Both the position numbers and the translations under genes were made by a program. A DNA stretch of 39,922 nt from DASPUH01 sp964518505 (GTDB lineage: Bacteria > Chloroflexota > Limnocylindria > Limnocylindrales > CSP1-4), in NCBI GenBank assembly GCA_964518505.1, contig CAZFGT010000023.1:1-39922 (forward strand), written 5' to 3'. Of this stretch, positions 6,744-15,411 are shown in pieces. The notes under the pieces are model-generated. The model had not been told where the DNA came from. It made no database searches and was given only the letters and a program-made list of their open reading frames with translations. The first letter of the stretch is position 1. Each line of letters begins with the position of its first letter.

Positions 6744-9155
6744 ATGACACGGAACCTGGTGATCGTCGAATCGCCCGCCAAGGCGCGCACGATCGAACGT
6801 TACCTGGGCCCGGACTTCCATGTGCTCGCCTCCTACGGCCACGTCCGTGACCTGCCGGAGAACCCCGGCAAGGGCAAGCTGGGCGTTGATGTCGAGCATG
6901 GCTTCCGGCCCGACTACGTGGTGCCCGACGACCGCCGCAAGCAGGTCGACAGCATCGCCCGGGCGGCCGCGCGCGCCGACACGGTCTTCCTCGCCACCGA
7001 CCTTGACCGGGAAGGGGAGGCCATCGCCTGGCACGTCGCCGAGGCGGCCCACATCCCCGATGAGAAGCAGCAGCGGGTGACCTTCGGGGAGATCACCGAG
7101 GGCGCCATCCGCACCGCTTTCGCCAACCCGCGACGCATCGACATGGACCTTGTCGACGCGCAGCAGACCCGCCGCATCGTCGACCGGCTGGTGGGTTACA
7201 CGCTCAGCCCGCTCCTGTCCCGCAAGGTGCGCGGCGGCTTGTCGGCCGGCCGCGTCCAGTCGGTGGCCGTGCGCCTGGTGGTCGAGCGTGAGCGCGCCAT
7301 CGACGCGTTCCAGACGCGCGAGTACTGGACGCTGGTGGCCCACCTCGCAGCCGCCGACGGGACGGCCTTCGCGGCCGACGTGGTGCGCCTTGACGGGGCT
7401 CCGCTGGAGATCCCGGACGAGGCAGAGGCGACGCGCCATCGCGACGCCCTGGCGGGTGCCGCCGCGGTCGTCGGCAAGGTCTCGACACGCCAGTCCAGGC
7501 GCAGCCCGGCCGCGCCCTTCACCACCAGCACGCTGCAGCAGGAGGCCAGCCGCAAGCTGTCGTTCAGCCCGCGGCGGACCATGTCCATCGCCCAGCGCCT
7601 GTACGAGGGCCTGGACCTCGGCGAGGGCCACGTGGGCCTCATCACCTACATGCGCACCGACTCGACGCAGATGGCCGGCGTGGCCATGGGCGAGGCCCGC
7701 GAGGTCATCGCCGCCCGCTTCGGGGCGCCGTACACGATGCCCAAGGGCCGCGTCCACCGCACCCGCACCAAGGGCGCGCAGGAGGCGCACGAGGCGATCC
7801 GGCCGACCAGCTTCGTCCGCGACCCCGACGCCCTGGCCGGGCATCTCAAGCCGGAGGAGCTCCGTCTCTACCGCCTCATCTGGCAGCGGGCGCTGGCGTC
7901 GCAGATGGCGGAGAAGCGGCTGGAGACCACGACCGTCGAGCTCGACGCTGATCGCTACGGCCTGCGGGCCAGCGCGACCCGGACCCTCTTCGACGGCTTT
8001 GCCCGCGTCTACACGGAGGGCCGTGACGACGAGGCGGCCGACGAGGCGGAGGGGCAGCTGCCGCCGCTTGCCGAGGGCGACCGTGTCTCGGTCACGGGCG
8101 TCGAACCCACCCAGCACTTCACCGAGCCGCCGCCGCGCTTCACCGAGGCGACCCTCATCAAGGCCCTCGAGGAGCACGGCATCGGGCGGCCAAGCACCTA
8201 CGCGGCCACCATCTCGACCATCGTCGACCGGGGCTACGTGCGCGTGGAGGACCGCCGCCTGCGTCCTGAGCCGGTGGCCGGCATCGTCACGGACCTCCTC
8301 GTGGAGCACTTCGGCGAGTTCGTCGACGTGGCCTTCACGGCCCGCATGGAGGAGCGACTCGACGAGGTGGCCCGTGGCCGGCAGGCATGGGTGCCCCTCC
8401 TGACGGAGTTCTACGGGCCCCTCAAGACACGGGTGGATGAGAAGCGCCGTGAGCTGCGCCGTGCCGACTTCACGACCGAGGCCACCGACGAGGTCTGTTC
8501 GCTGGGCCACCCCATGGTCATCCGGCTCGGCCGCACCGGCCGTTTCCTGGCCTGCTCGCTGTACCCGGAGCACCAGGAGACACGGCCGCTGCCGGGCGAC
8601 GAGCCGCCGGCCATGCCCGGCACCGGCGAGCCGTGCCCCGAGTGCGGGCAGGGCGTGCTCACCGCGCGAACGGGCCGTTTCGGCCCCTTCGTGGGCTGTT
8701 CCCGCTACCCCGAATGTCGCTACATCCGCAAGGACGGCCCGCCGCCACCGGCGCCGCTCGGCTTCGAGGTCACCTGCCCCAAGTGCGGCCAGGGCCACCT
8801 CACGGCGCGGCGTGCCCGGCGCACGGGCAACGTCTTCTGGGGCTGCTCCCGCTACCCCGAGTGTGACTTCACCACCAACTACGAACCGACCGGGGCGCTG
8901 CATGACGCGGACCAGGGCCCCGTGGCGCGCCGCGCCGAGGGCGGGCTCTGCCTGCGCTGTGGCGCGGCCGTCCCGCTGCCGGAGATGGAGCCGCAAGCCC
9001 TGATCGGCCAGAGCCTTCCAGGCGGCCCCCCGGATCCGGCGGCGCTGGCGCCCAAGCGCCCGGCGCGTGGTGGTGGCAGCAGCAGCCGTGCCCGGCGGCC
9101 GGCCGGCACGAAGCGCCGTCCCAGCCCGCGAGCGGCGCGCTCGACCGCCGCGTGA
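6744..9155 (+). CDS. topA: DNA topoisomerase I (type IA)
   Basis: 803 residues from ATG 6744. The frame extends to a GTG at 6726, but the promoter hexamer lies there and the family N-terminus (M-T-R-N-L-V-I-V-E-S-P-A-K-A) begins at 6744. It relaxes negative supercoils through a transient 5'-phosphotyrosine link. Visible: TOPRIM domain with E-S-P-A-K and D-L-D-R-E-G-E-A-I-A-W-H, the type IA central core, and catalytic Tyr302 in I-T-Y-M-R-T-D-S. The C-terminus has topoisomerase zinc-ribbon repeats: one degenerate (C-S-L-G-H), two clear C-P-x-C-G ... C-S-R-Y-P-E-C, and a last C-L-R-C. A basic Arg/Lys/Ala tail of about 35 residues probably adds non-specific DNA binding. The GTGA at the stop is the start of the recombinase gene. 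Confidence 0.98.
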   Translation: MTRNLVIVESPAKARTIERYLGPDFHVLASYGHVRDLPENPGKGKLGVDVEHGFRPDYVVPDDRRKQVDSIARAAARADTVFLATDLDREGEAIAWHVAEAAHIPDEKQQRVTFGEITEGAIRTAFANPRRIDMDLVDAQQTRRIVDRLVGYTLSPLLSRKVRGGLSAGRVQSVAVRLVVERERAIDAFQTREYWTLVAHLAAADGTAFAADVVRLDGAPLEIPDEAEATRHRDALAGAAAVVGKVSTRQSRRSPAAPFTTSTLQQEASRKLSFSPRRTMSIAQRLYEGLDLGEGHVGLITYMRTDSTQMAGVAMGEAREVIAARFGAPYTMPKGRVHRTRTKGAQEAHEAIRPTSFVRDPDALAGHLKPEELRLYRLIWQRALASQMAEKRLETTTVELDADRYGLRASATRTLFDGFARVYTEGRDDEAADEAEGQLPPLAEGDRVSVTGVEPTQHFTEPPPRFTEATLIKALEEHGIGRPSTYAATISTIVDRGYVRVEDRRLRPEPVAGIVTDLLVEHFGEFVDVAFTARMEERLDEVARGRQAWVPLLTEFYGPLKTRVDEKRRELRRADFTTEATDEVCSLGHPMVIRLGRTGRFLACSLYPEHQETRPLPGDEPPAMPGTGEPCPECGQGVLTARTGRFGPFVGCSRYPECRYIRKDGPPPPAPLGFEVTCPKCGQGHLTARRARRTGNVFWGCSRYPECDFTTNYEPTGALHDADQGPVARRAEGGLCLRCGAAVPLPEMEPQALIGQSLPGGPPDPAALAPKRPARGGGSSSRARRPAGTKRRPSPRAARSTAA

Positions 9156-10096
9156 CGGGCGCGTCGGCGCTCGCGTCCTACCGGCGCGCGCTCGAGGCGC
9201 GCGACCTGTCCGTCCATACCCGGCGGGCCTATGGCACGGCGGCCGCCCAGTTCCTGGACTGGCTGGCCGCCCGGCCCGGCGGCGACTGGCGGCGTCCCGA
9301 CCGGCTGACGCTGCGGGCGTACCTGGGTGCCCTCGACGAGCGCGGCCTGGGCCGCAACTCGATCGGGGCTCGGATCTCCGCCCTCCGGGCGTTCTACCGC
9401 CACGCGCGACGGGAGGGGTGGGTGGCCGGCGACCCGTGGGCGGCCGTGACATCACCGCGGCGTCCGCGCCGTCTTCCGACCGTCCTCGACGTGAGCCAGG
9501 TCGAGCAGCTGTTGGACGCCGTGCCCTCGCGCACGGCCGACGCCCTGAGCGCGGCGCTGGCGCTGCGCGACCGGGCCATCGTGGAGACCATCTACGCGGC
9601 CGGCCTGCGCATCGGTGAAGTAGAGGCGCTGGCCGTCGGCGATCTCGACCTCGTGCGCGGCGAGGTGCGCGTCATCGGCAAGGGCCGCAAGGAGCGGGTG
9701 GGCCTCCTTGGTGCGCCCGCCTGCGATGCGCTCGCCTGCTGGCTGGCCGACGGCCGCCCGGTCCTGCGTGCCCGCGGCTCCGGCGTCGACCCCGGCGCCC
9801 TCTTCCTCAATTCACGCGGTGGGCCGCTCGGGGCACGTGGCCTGCGCTTCCGCCTGGACGCCCTTGCCCACGCCGCCGGGCTGCCACTCGGGACCACCCC
9901 GCATACCCTGCGCCACTCCTTCGCCAGCCACCTGCTCGACGGAGGGGCGGACCTGCGGGTCGTCCAGGAGCTGCTGGGCCACGCCAGCCTGGCCACGACC
10001 CAGGTGTACACGCATGTCGCGCCTGCCCGGCTGCGCAGCGCCTACCGGGCCAGCCATCCGCGCGCCGCGACGACCCAGGGGCCGGCCGGGAGGTGA
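9152..10096 (+). CDS. xerC: Tyrosine recombinase XerC/XerD
   Basis: 314 residues; GTG start overlaps the topA stop by 4 bases. N-terminal SAM-like core-binding domain (about 3-90) and C-terminal catalytic domain with all expected residues: R153 (A-G-L-R-I-G-E), K177 (G-K-G-R-K), H251 and R254 (H-T-L-R-H), H277 (L-G-H) and nucleophile Y286 (T-Q-V-Y-T-H). The length fits chromosomal Xer proteins and is too short for most phage integrases. The dprA-topA-xer order recalls the dprA-topA-(trmFO)-xerC order of Bacillus, so I prefer XerC, but XerC and XerD cannot be separated by eye and a single Xer is possible. Its role is resolving chromosome dimers at dif; no dif site was recognised here. Confidence 0.9.
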   Translation: MTGASALASYRRALEARDLSVHTRRAYGTAAAQFLDWLAARPGGDWRRPDRLTLRAYLGALDERGLGRNSIGARISALRAFYRHARREGWVAGDPWAAVTSPRRPRRLPTVLDVSQVEQLLDAVPSRTADALSAALALRDRAIVETIYAAGLRIGEVEALAVGDLDLVRGEVRVIGKGRKERVGLLGAPACDALACWLADGRPVLRARGSGVDPGALFLNSRGGPLGARGLRFRLDALAHAAGLPLGTTPHTLRHSFASHLLDGGADLRVVQELLGHASLATTQVYTHVAPARLRSAYRASHPRAATTQGPAGR

Positions 10097-11670
10097 GCCT
10101 GGCCACCGGGACGCTGGCGCGCGCCGGCCTGGTCGTATCGGTCGCGGTCTTCGCCTCCCGTGTGCTGGGTTGGCTGCGCACCGTCGTCATCAGCACGACG
10201 TTCGGGGCGGGGCCCGACCTTGACGCCTACTTCGCCGCCTTCCGCGTGCCCGACCTGATCTTCCAGCTGGTGGCCGCGGGCGCCCTGGGCACCGCCCTCG
10301 TGCCGGTCCTGTCGGGCCTCCTGGCGCACGACGAGGAGGCGCGGGCATGGCACGTCGTATCCGTCGTGGGCAACCTCATGCTGATCGTGCTGGCCGTGCT
10401 GGTGGGCGTCTTCGAGGTGGCCGCGCCGGTCATCGTGCCGCTCATCACGCCGGGCTTCACGGCCGCCCAGCTGGACCTGACCGTGGAACTGACGCGGGTC
10501 ATGCTCCTCTCGCCGCTCTTCCTGGCCATCGGGGCGGTCGCCTCCAGCGCCCTCAACGCCAGGGGGCGGTTCGGCGCGGCGGCCGCGGGCGCGGCCCTCT
10601 ACAACCTGGCCATCATCGCCGCGGCCGTGCTGCTGGCGCCCGTCATGGGGATCCAGGCACTGGCCGTGGGCGTCGTCGCCGGGGCGTTCCTGACGCTGCT
10701 GGTGCAGATCCCCCAGCTGGTCCGTGGCGGCATGCGCTACCAGCCGACGCTGCGCCTGCACGACCCGGCGGCGCGGGAGGCGCTGCTGCTGATGGCGCCC
10801 CGGGCCTTCGGCCTGGGGGTGACCCAGATCACGTTCCTGGTCAACACGTCGCTCGCGACGACCCTCGGCGCGGGGGCGCTGACGGCCTACAACGTGGCCT
10901 TCACGATCCTCCAGATCCCCATCGGCATCATCGGCGTGCCGCTCGGTATCGTGCTCCTGCCGTCGCTCTCGCGAGCCGCGGCCCTTGGCCAGACGGACGA
11001 GTTCGAGCAACTCATCACGCGCGCCCTCCGCCTGCTCCTGTACGTGATGCTCTTCCTCACGGCCGTCCTCATCGCCATCCGGGTGCAACTCGTGACGGTC
11101 CTCTTCTCATACGGCAAGTTCGACCTGGCGGCCATCGACCTGACCACGGACGCCCTCCTCTTCTTCCTCTTCGGCCTGGCCGGGCATTCGCTGATCGTCG
11201 TGCTGGCGCGGGCCTTCTATGCGGCCAAGGACACCCGCACCCCGGTCATCGCGGCCGTGCTGTCGGTGGGCGTGAACGTCGTCGTGTCGGTCCTCACGGT
11301 GGGCCGGCTCGGCCTGGCTGGCCTGGCCCTTGGCATCGCCGCGGGAGCGTGGTTCGAGTCCCTCCTGCTGCTGGCCCTGCTGGCCCGCCGCGACCCGCGG
11401 TTCCGGCCGGGCGCCATGGCCCGCGCCGCGCTCCTCGACGCGGTCGGGGCGGTCCTGGCCGGCGCGGCCGCGTGGCTCGTCACCGTCGGCGCCGCGGCGG
11501 CCGGGTTGGCGGACACGGCCAAGCTGGTCGATGTGTTCGTGGGAGGTACCGCGTTCGCCGTGGCGGCCGCCGTCTTCCTGCTCTACAGCCGCGTGCTGGG
11601 CCTGCCCGAACTGGCCGGCACGCTGGCCATGGCGCGTTCGGCCACTCGCCGCCTGGCGAGCCTGGCATGA
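10093..11670 (+). CDS. murJ: Lipid II flippase MurJ (MVF/MviN family)
   Basis: 525 residues; GTG start overlaps the xer stop (GTGA), with GGGAGG immediately before it. Hydrophobic throughout, with about 14 membrane spans. Family features include the N-terminal S-R-V-L-G-W-L-R-T-V-V-I-S-T-T-F-G-A-G motif with its Arg residues, D-A-Y-F-A-A-F-R-V-P-D, and G-A-L-G-T-A-L-V-P-V. The motif I-G-I-I-G-V-P-L-G-I-V-L-L-P-S-L-S-R lies mid-protein. It moves lipid-linked peptidoglycan precursor across the membrane. It is followed directly, with an ATGA overlap, by the first FemAB-type gene, so the flippase and the probable precursor-modifying enzymes are co-translated. Confidence 0.95.
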   Translation: MSLATGTLARAGLVVSVAVFASRVLGWLRTVVISTTFGAGPDLDAYFAAFRVPDLIFQLVAAGALGTALVPVLSGLLAHDEEARAWHVVSVVGNLMLIVLAVLVGVFEVAAPVIVPLITPGFTAAQLDLTVELTRVMLLSPLFLAIGAVASSALNARGRFGAAAAGAALYNLAIIAAAVLLAPVMGIQALAVGVVAGAFLTLLVQIPQLVRGGMRYQPTLRLHDPAAREALLLMAPRAFGLGVTQITFLVNTSLATTLGAGALTAYNVAFTILQIPIGIIGVPLGIVLLPSLSRAAALGQTDEFEQLITRALRLLLYVMLFLTAVLIAIRVQLVTVLFSYGKFDLAAIDLTTDALLFFLFGLAGHSLIVVLARAFYAAKDTRTPVIAAVLSVGVNVVVSVLTVGRLGLAGLALGIAAGAWFESLLLLALLARRDPRFRPGAMARAALLDAVGAVLAGAAAWLVTVGAAAAGLADTAKLVDVFVGGTAFAVAAAVFLLYSRVLGLPELAGTLAMARSATRRLASLA

Positions 11671-12722
11671 CGGACGATCGTCCGGCGGAGGGCCATCCCG
11701 CGTTCCGCCTGCGTTCCGACGACGCCGTGTGGGACGCCTTCGTGGCCGTCGCCGCACGGGGGGCGTACGCGCAGCAGACGGCGTGGGCGGAGGTGAAGGC
11801 CGCCAACGGCTGGGCCGCGGAACGTATCGTGGTCGACGCGGCGGATGGACCCATCGGGGGCCAGGTGCTCATGCACCGTGCAGGCCCGAGTCGGTGGTCC
11901 ATCGGCTACGCGCCGCGCGGGCCGGTGGCGACACGCTTCGGCGCGGGAAACGTGACGGCCTGGACCGACGCCCTGCGGGCCCACGCCCGGCGCATGCACC
12001 TGAGCCACGTGGTGATCGACCCAGCGGTGCCGGCGGGCGATCCGCTGGAAGGCTGGCTGCGCGCCAACGGCTGGCGGCCGACCACGCCGGTCCAGCCGCC
12101 GCGGACCCGGCTCATCGACCTGACCCGGCCGGAGGAGGCGCTGTGGGCCGACCTCCGTGGCAAGTGGCGCCAGTACGTGACGAAGGCGCGCCGCGACGGC
12201 GTGACGGTGGTCGACGCCGGTCCGGAAGGACTCGATGACTTCTACGCCATCTACGTCGAGACGGCCCGCCGGGCCGGCTTCGTCCATCGCGCCCGCGGCG
12301 CCTACGCCGTGACCTATGCGGCGTTCGCGCGTCACGGCGCGGCGCGCCTCCTCTTCGCCCAGGACGCCGCCGGCGAGCGGCAGGCCACCTTGCTCCTGCT
12401 GGCGTGCGGCGCCACCGCCATCGAGCCCTACGGCGGGATGACCGTGGCCGGCGCCGCCTCGCGGGCCAACTACCTCCTGAAGTGGGAGGCCATCCGCTCC
12501 TCCCGCGAGCGGGGCCTCGCGACCTACGATCTGTGGGGCCTGGCGCATCCGGGCATCGAGCAGTTCAAGGCTGGTTTCGGAGGGCAGGAGGTGACCTGGA
12601 TCGGCGCCTGGGAGCTGGTCACCCAGCCCGTCGTGCGCGGCCTGGTGAACGCTGTGCAGCGAGCCCGTGTGGCCGTGGCGACGCGCCGCCTGGGCCGGCC
12701 GGCCGGCAGCGACGCCGGGTGA
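11667..12722 (+). CDS. FemAB-family aminoacyl/peptidyl transferase, copy 1
   Basis: 351 residues from ATG 11667, overlapping murJ by 4 bases. Two GNAT-like halves typical of FemABX: the first has Q-Q-T-A-W-A-E-V-K and Y-A-P-R-G-P. The second follows the basic helix G-K-W-R-Q-Y-V-T-K-A-R-R-D-G-V and contains Y-G-G-M...N-Y-L-L-K-W-E-A-I, Y-D-L-W-G and F-K-A-G-F-G-G. FemABX enzymes transfer amino acids from aminoacyl-tRNA to the side chain of the third stem-peptide residue of lipid II or the nucleotide precursor, building interpeptide bridges. Position between murJ and murE supports that role. Some relatives in this broad family act on other acceptors, so the substrate is inferred. No coiled-coil insertion is obvious. 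Confidence 0.88.
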   Translation: MTDDRPAEGHPAFRLRSDDAVWDAFVAVAARGAYAQQTAWAEVKAANGWAAERIVVDAADGPIGGQVLMHRAGPSRWSIGYAPRGPVATRFGAGNVTAWTDALRAHARRMHLSHVVIDPAVPAGDPLEGWLRANGWRPTTPVQPPRTRLIDLTRPEEALWADLRGKWRQYVTKARRDGVTVVDAGPEGLDDFYAIYVETARRAGFVHRARGAYAVTYAAFARHGAARLLFAQDAAGERQATLLLLACGATAIEPYGGMTVAGAASRANYLLKWEAIRSSRERGLATYDLWGLAHPGIEQFKAGFGGQEVTWIGAWELVTQPVVRGLVNAVQRARVAVATRRLGRPAGSDAG

Positions 12723-12729
12723 GCCGGCC

Positions 12730-13791
12730 GTGAACGACGCGCCGCCGGTCGAGGTCAGCGCGGTCACCGATGTCGCCCCGCCGGGCTGGGATGCCCTGAC
12801 GGTCGATGTGCCGGGCGGCCACGTCCTGCAGAGCACGGTGTGGGCGGCCCACACGGTCGAAGAGGGCTGGCGATCCCGCTTCGTGACCTTCACCGATGGG
12901 GCCGCGGCACTCGTCCTGACCCGTCGCCGCGCGCCGCTGCCGGGCTTCCTGGCCTACGCCTCGCGCGGCCCGGTGGCGGCGGAGGGCGGTGCTGGGGCGG
13001 CCGCCGCGCGCTCGCTGGCCCTGGGCCGCTGGGCCCACGGGGCAGGGGCGACCATCCTGGCGGTCGACCCCGAGCTGGACGCCGACGAGGCGTTCGAGGC
13101 CACCCTTGCGGCCGGCGGTTTCGTGCCGGCGGAGGAGATCCAGCCGTCGCGCCACCGGCTCGTGGTGGGCTGGGCGCCGGGAGCCAGCGAGGACACCCTG
13201 TTCGGCGGCCTCAGCAAGACGACGCGCCAGCGCGTGCGCAGCGCCCAGCGCCAGGCCGTCACGGTGCGCGAGGACGCGGCGGGTGAGCGGCTGCCAGACC
13301 TGGGGCGGCTGCTGGATGCCACGGCCATCCGCAAGGGCTTCACCTTCTCGTCGCGGCACGGCTTCCTCGCCTGGTGGCGGCGCCTCCTGGGCGCGGGGCG
13401 CGGTCGCCTGCTGGTCGCCGAGACCGGTGACCAGGTCCTTGGCGGCCTCCTCCTGTATCGCCAGGGCGGCCACCTGGCGACGGCCTTCTCGGCCGATGAT
13501 CCGGCCGCCCGCGCGGGATTCCCGGGCACGATGCAGCTGCTGCGCTGGGAGGCCATGCGGCTGGCGCTCGGGGGTGGCATGCCGTGCCTGGACCTGGGCG
13601 GCGTGGACGTCGCCGGGGCGCGGCGGCGGCCGGAGCCTGGCGACGCCACGTGGGGCCTGTACGAGCACAAGGTCGGCTTCGGGGCGCGATGGGTCGAGTC
13701 GGTCGGGGCCCATGAGCTGGTGCTCCGGCCGGCCGTCTACCGGGCCAGCCTCGTGGCGCGCTCTGCCCGTCGGGCGCTGCGCCGCCGATGA
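12730..13791 (+). CDS. FemAB-family transferase, copy 2
   Basis: 353 residues from GTG 12730, 7 bases after copy 1; the frame runs further upstream inside copy 1, but those codons overlap it. Same fold signature: Q-S-T-V-W-A-A-H, Y-A-S-R-G-P-V, the basic helix S-K-T-T-R-Q-R-V-R-S-A-Q-R, F-P-G-T-M-Q-L-L-R-W-E-A-M, L-D-L-G-G-V and Y-E-H-K-V-G-F-G-A-R. It is clearly diverged from copies 1 and 3, so this is an old paralogue set rather than a recent duplication. By analogy with FemX/FemA/FemB or MurM/MurN, different copies may add successive residues; this is inference. The start codon of murE overlaps its stop (ATGA). Confidence 0.86.
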   Translation: MNDAPPVEVSAVTDVAPPGWDALTVDVPGGHVLQSTVWAAHTVEEGWRSRFVTFTDGAAALVLTRRRAPLPGFLAYASRGPVAAEGGAGAAAARSLALGRWAHGAGATILAVDPELDADEAFEATLAAGGFVPAEEIQPSRHRLVVGWAPGASEDTLFGGLSKTTRQRVRSAQRQAVTVREDAAGERLPDLGRLLDATAIRKGFTFSSRHGFLAWWRRLLGAGRGRLLVAETGDQVLGGLLLYRQGGHLATAFSADDPAARAGFPGTMQLLRWEAMRLALGGGMPCLDLGGVDVAGARRRPEPGDATWGLYEHKVGFGARWVESVGAHELVLRPAVYRASLVARSARRALRRR

Positions 13792-15398
13792 GCGAGCCCG
13801 TCACCCGCAGCCGACCGCTCGGCGCGCTGGTCGGGGCCCTCGAGGCCCGTGGCCAGCTCCGCTCGGTCGTGCCAACCGCGTCGCCCGAGGCCGGTGGGCC
13901 AGGGGAGCCGCTCGGGGCGCGTGCCGTCGCGGGCATCACCATGGATTCGCGCCATGTGCGGCCCGGCGAGGTCTTCGTCGCGGTGCCCGGCAGGATCAAC
14001 GACGGGCATGACTTCGCGGCGGCCGCGGTCGCGGCGGGCGCGGCCGCGGTCATCGTGGAGCGCCCGCTGCCCGGCCTCGCCGCGCCCCAGCTCGTCGTCG
14101 TCGCCGCCAGGCCGGCCGTCGCCCAGGCCGCCGCGTGGTGGTGGGACGATCCGTCGCACCGGCTCGGCGTGGTGGGCATCACCGGCACCGACGGCAAGAC
14201 CACGACGGCGTACCTGGTGCGCTCCATCCTGGACCACGCAGGCCTGCCGGCCGGCCTCGTCAGCACGGTCGACGTCGTCATCGGGGGACGTGCCGTGGGC
14301 AACCCGGCCCGGACGACGACGCCGGAGGCGCCGGTCCTGCAGGCCCACCTGGCCGCCATGGTCGAGGCCGGCGATCGCTTCGCGGTCCTCGAGACGAGCT
14401 CGCACGGCCTGGCCCAGGACCGGGTCGGCGCGGTGGCCTATGACGTGGCCGTGCTGACCAACCTGACCCACGAGCACCTCGAGTTCCACGGCACGCTGGC
14501 GGCATACGCGGCGGCCAAGCGGCGCCTCTTCGAAGCGCTCGCCAGTGGTCCCCAGAACCCGGTCAAGCAGTGGCCCAAGACGGGCATCGTCAACCTGGAC
14601 GATCCGGCTGCGGCCGACTTCGGCGAGGCTACGCGGGCGGCCGGCGCGGCGCTCATGACCTACGGCTTCGACGAGGCCGCCGACGTCCGCGGGCTGGCCG
14701 TCCGGGAGAGCCTGCAGCGGCTCGAGCTCGACCTCGTGACGCCCCGCTGGCGCGGCCACCTCGCGCTGTCGCTGGCCGGCCGTTTCAACGCCTGGAACGC
14801 GCTCGCCGCGGCCGCCGTCGCGGAGGCGCTGGCCCTGCCGCCCGACGCGATCCGGGCCGGCCTTGAGGCGGTCTCCGGCGTGCCCGGCCGGATGGAGCGC
14901 ATCGACGGCGGGCAGCCGTTCGCCGCGCTCGTCGACTACGCCCACACGCCTGAGGCGCTGGCCAAGGTGCTGGACGAGTTGGCGCCGCTCGCCGGCGCCG
15001 CTGGGGGCCGGCTCATGGCCGTCTTCGGCTCGGCCGGCGAGCGCGACGTCCTGAAGCGCCCGCAGATGGGGCGCGTCGCCGGTGAGCGCTGCCGGCTGGT
15101 GGTCGTCACCGATGAGGATCCACGCGGCGAGCCGCGCGAGGCGATCCTGGAGCAGATCGCCGAGGGCGCCGAGGCGGCCGGCCTGCACCGCGGCAGCGAG
15201 CTGCGCCTCGTGCCCGACCGCCGTGCGGCGATCGCCCTGGCCCTGGAGGCCGCGCGGCCGGGTGACGCGGTCCTCTTCGCCGGCAAGGGCCACGAAAAGA
15301 CGATCGAGACGGCCGAGGGCGCCGTGCCGTGGGATGAGGCTGCCGAGGTGCGCGCCGCGCTGGCCCGGCTCGGCTGGTCGGAGGCCGCCGGCCGATGA
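13788..15398 (+). CDS. murE: UDP-MurNAc-tripeptide synthetase MurE
   Basis: 536 residues, ATG overlapping the previous stop. It adds the third, diamino residue to UDP-MurNAc-L-Ala-D-Glu. Visible: N-terminal uridine-binding domain with D-S-R-H-V-R-P-G-E-V-F-V-A, P-loop G-I-T-G-T-D-G-K-T-T (K137), T-T-T-P-E, E-T-S-S-H-G-L, N-L-T-H-E-H-L-E-F-H-G, and a C-terminal domain with D-Y-A-H-T-P-E-A-L and G-K-G-H-E. The residue-selecting loop reads T-D-E-D-P-R-G-E (D444-P445-R446) where meso-diaminopimelate enzymes typically have D-N-P-R. The Asn-to-Asp change is compatible with Lys or Orn as third residue, or relaxed specificity. Flanked by three FemAB-type genes. Confidence 0.95.
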   Translation: MSEPVTRSRPLGALVGALEARGQLRSVVPTASPEAGGPGEPLGARAVAGITMDSRHVRPGEVFVAVPGRINDGHDFAAAAVAAGAAAVIVERPLPGLAAPQLVVVAARPAVAQAAAWWWDDPSHRLGVVGITGTDGKTTTAYLVRSILDHAGLPAGLVSTVDVVIGGRAVGNPARTTTPEAPVLQAHLAAMVEAGDRFAVLETSSHGLAQDRVGAVAYDVAVLTNLTHEHLEFHGTLAAYAAAKRRLFEALASGPQNPVKQWPKTGIVNLDDPAAADFGEATRAAGAALMTYGFDEAADVRGLAVRESLQRLELDLVTPRWRGHLALSLAGRFNAWNALAAAAVAEALALPPDAIRAGLEAVSGVPGRMERIDGGQPFAALVDYAHTPEALAKVLDELAPLAGAAGGRLMAVFGSAGERDVLKRPQMGRVAGERCRLVVVTDEDPRGEPREAILEQIAEGAEAAGLHRGSELRLVPDRRAAIALALEAARPGDAVLFAGKGHEKTIETAEGAVPWDEAAEVRAALARLGWSEAAGR

Positions 15399-15411
15399 GC
15401 GGCCGCGGCCG

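Noticed and set aside
6729..9455. 908-codon open frame on the minus strand opposite topA
   Set aside because: Antisense shadow of a high-GC gene; product is Arg/Ala/Gly-rich without domains, and topA on the other strand is certain. The same holds for other long opposing frames at 2130-3272, 13737-15638, 20472-23126 and 26468-28114.
9152..10096. Phage or integron integrase
   Set aside because: Length, catalytic spacing and place after topA fit a chromosomal Xer; no attachment site, tRNA or phage genes nearby.
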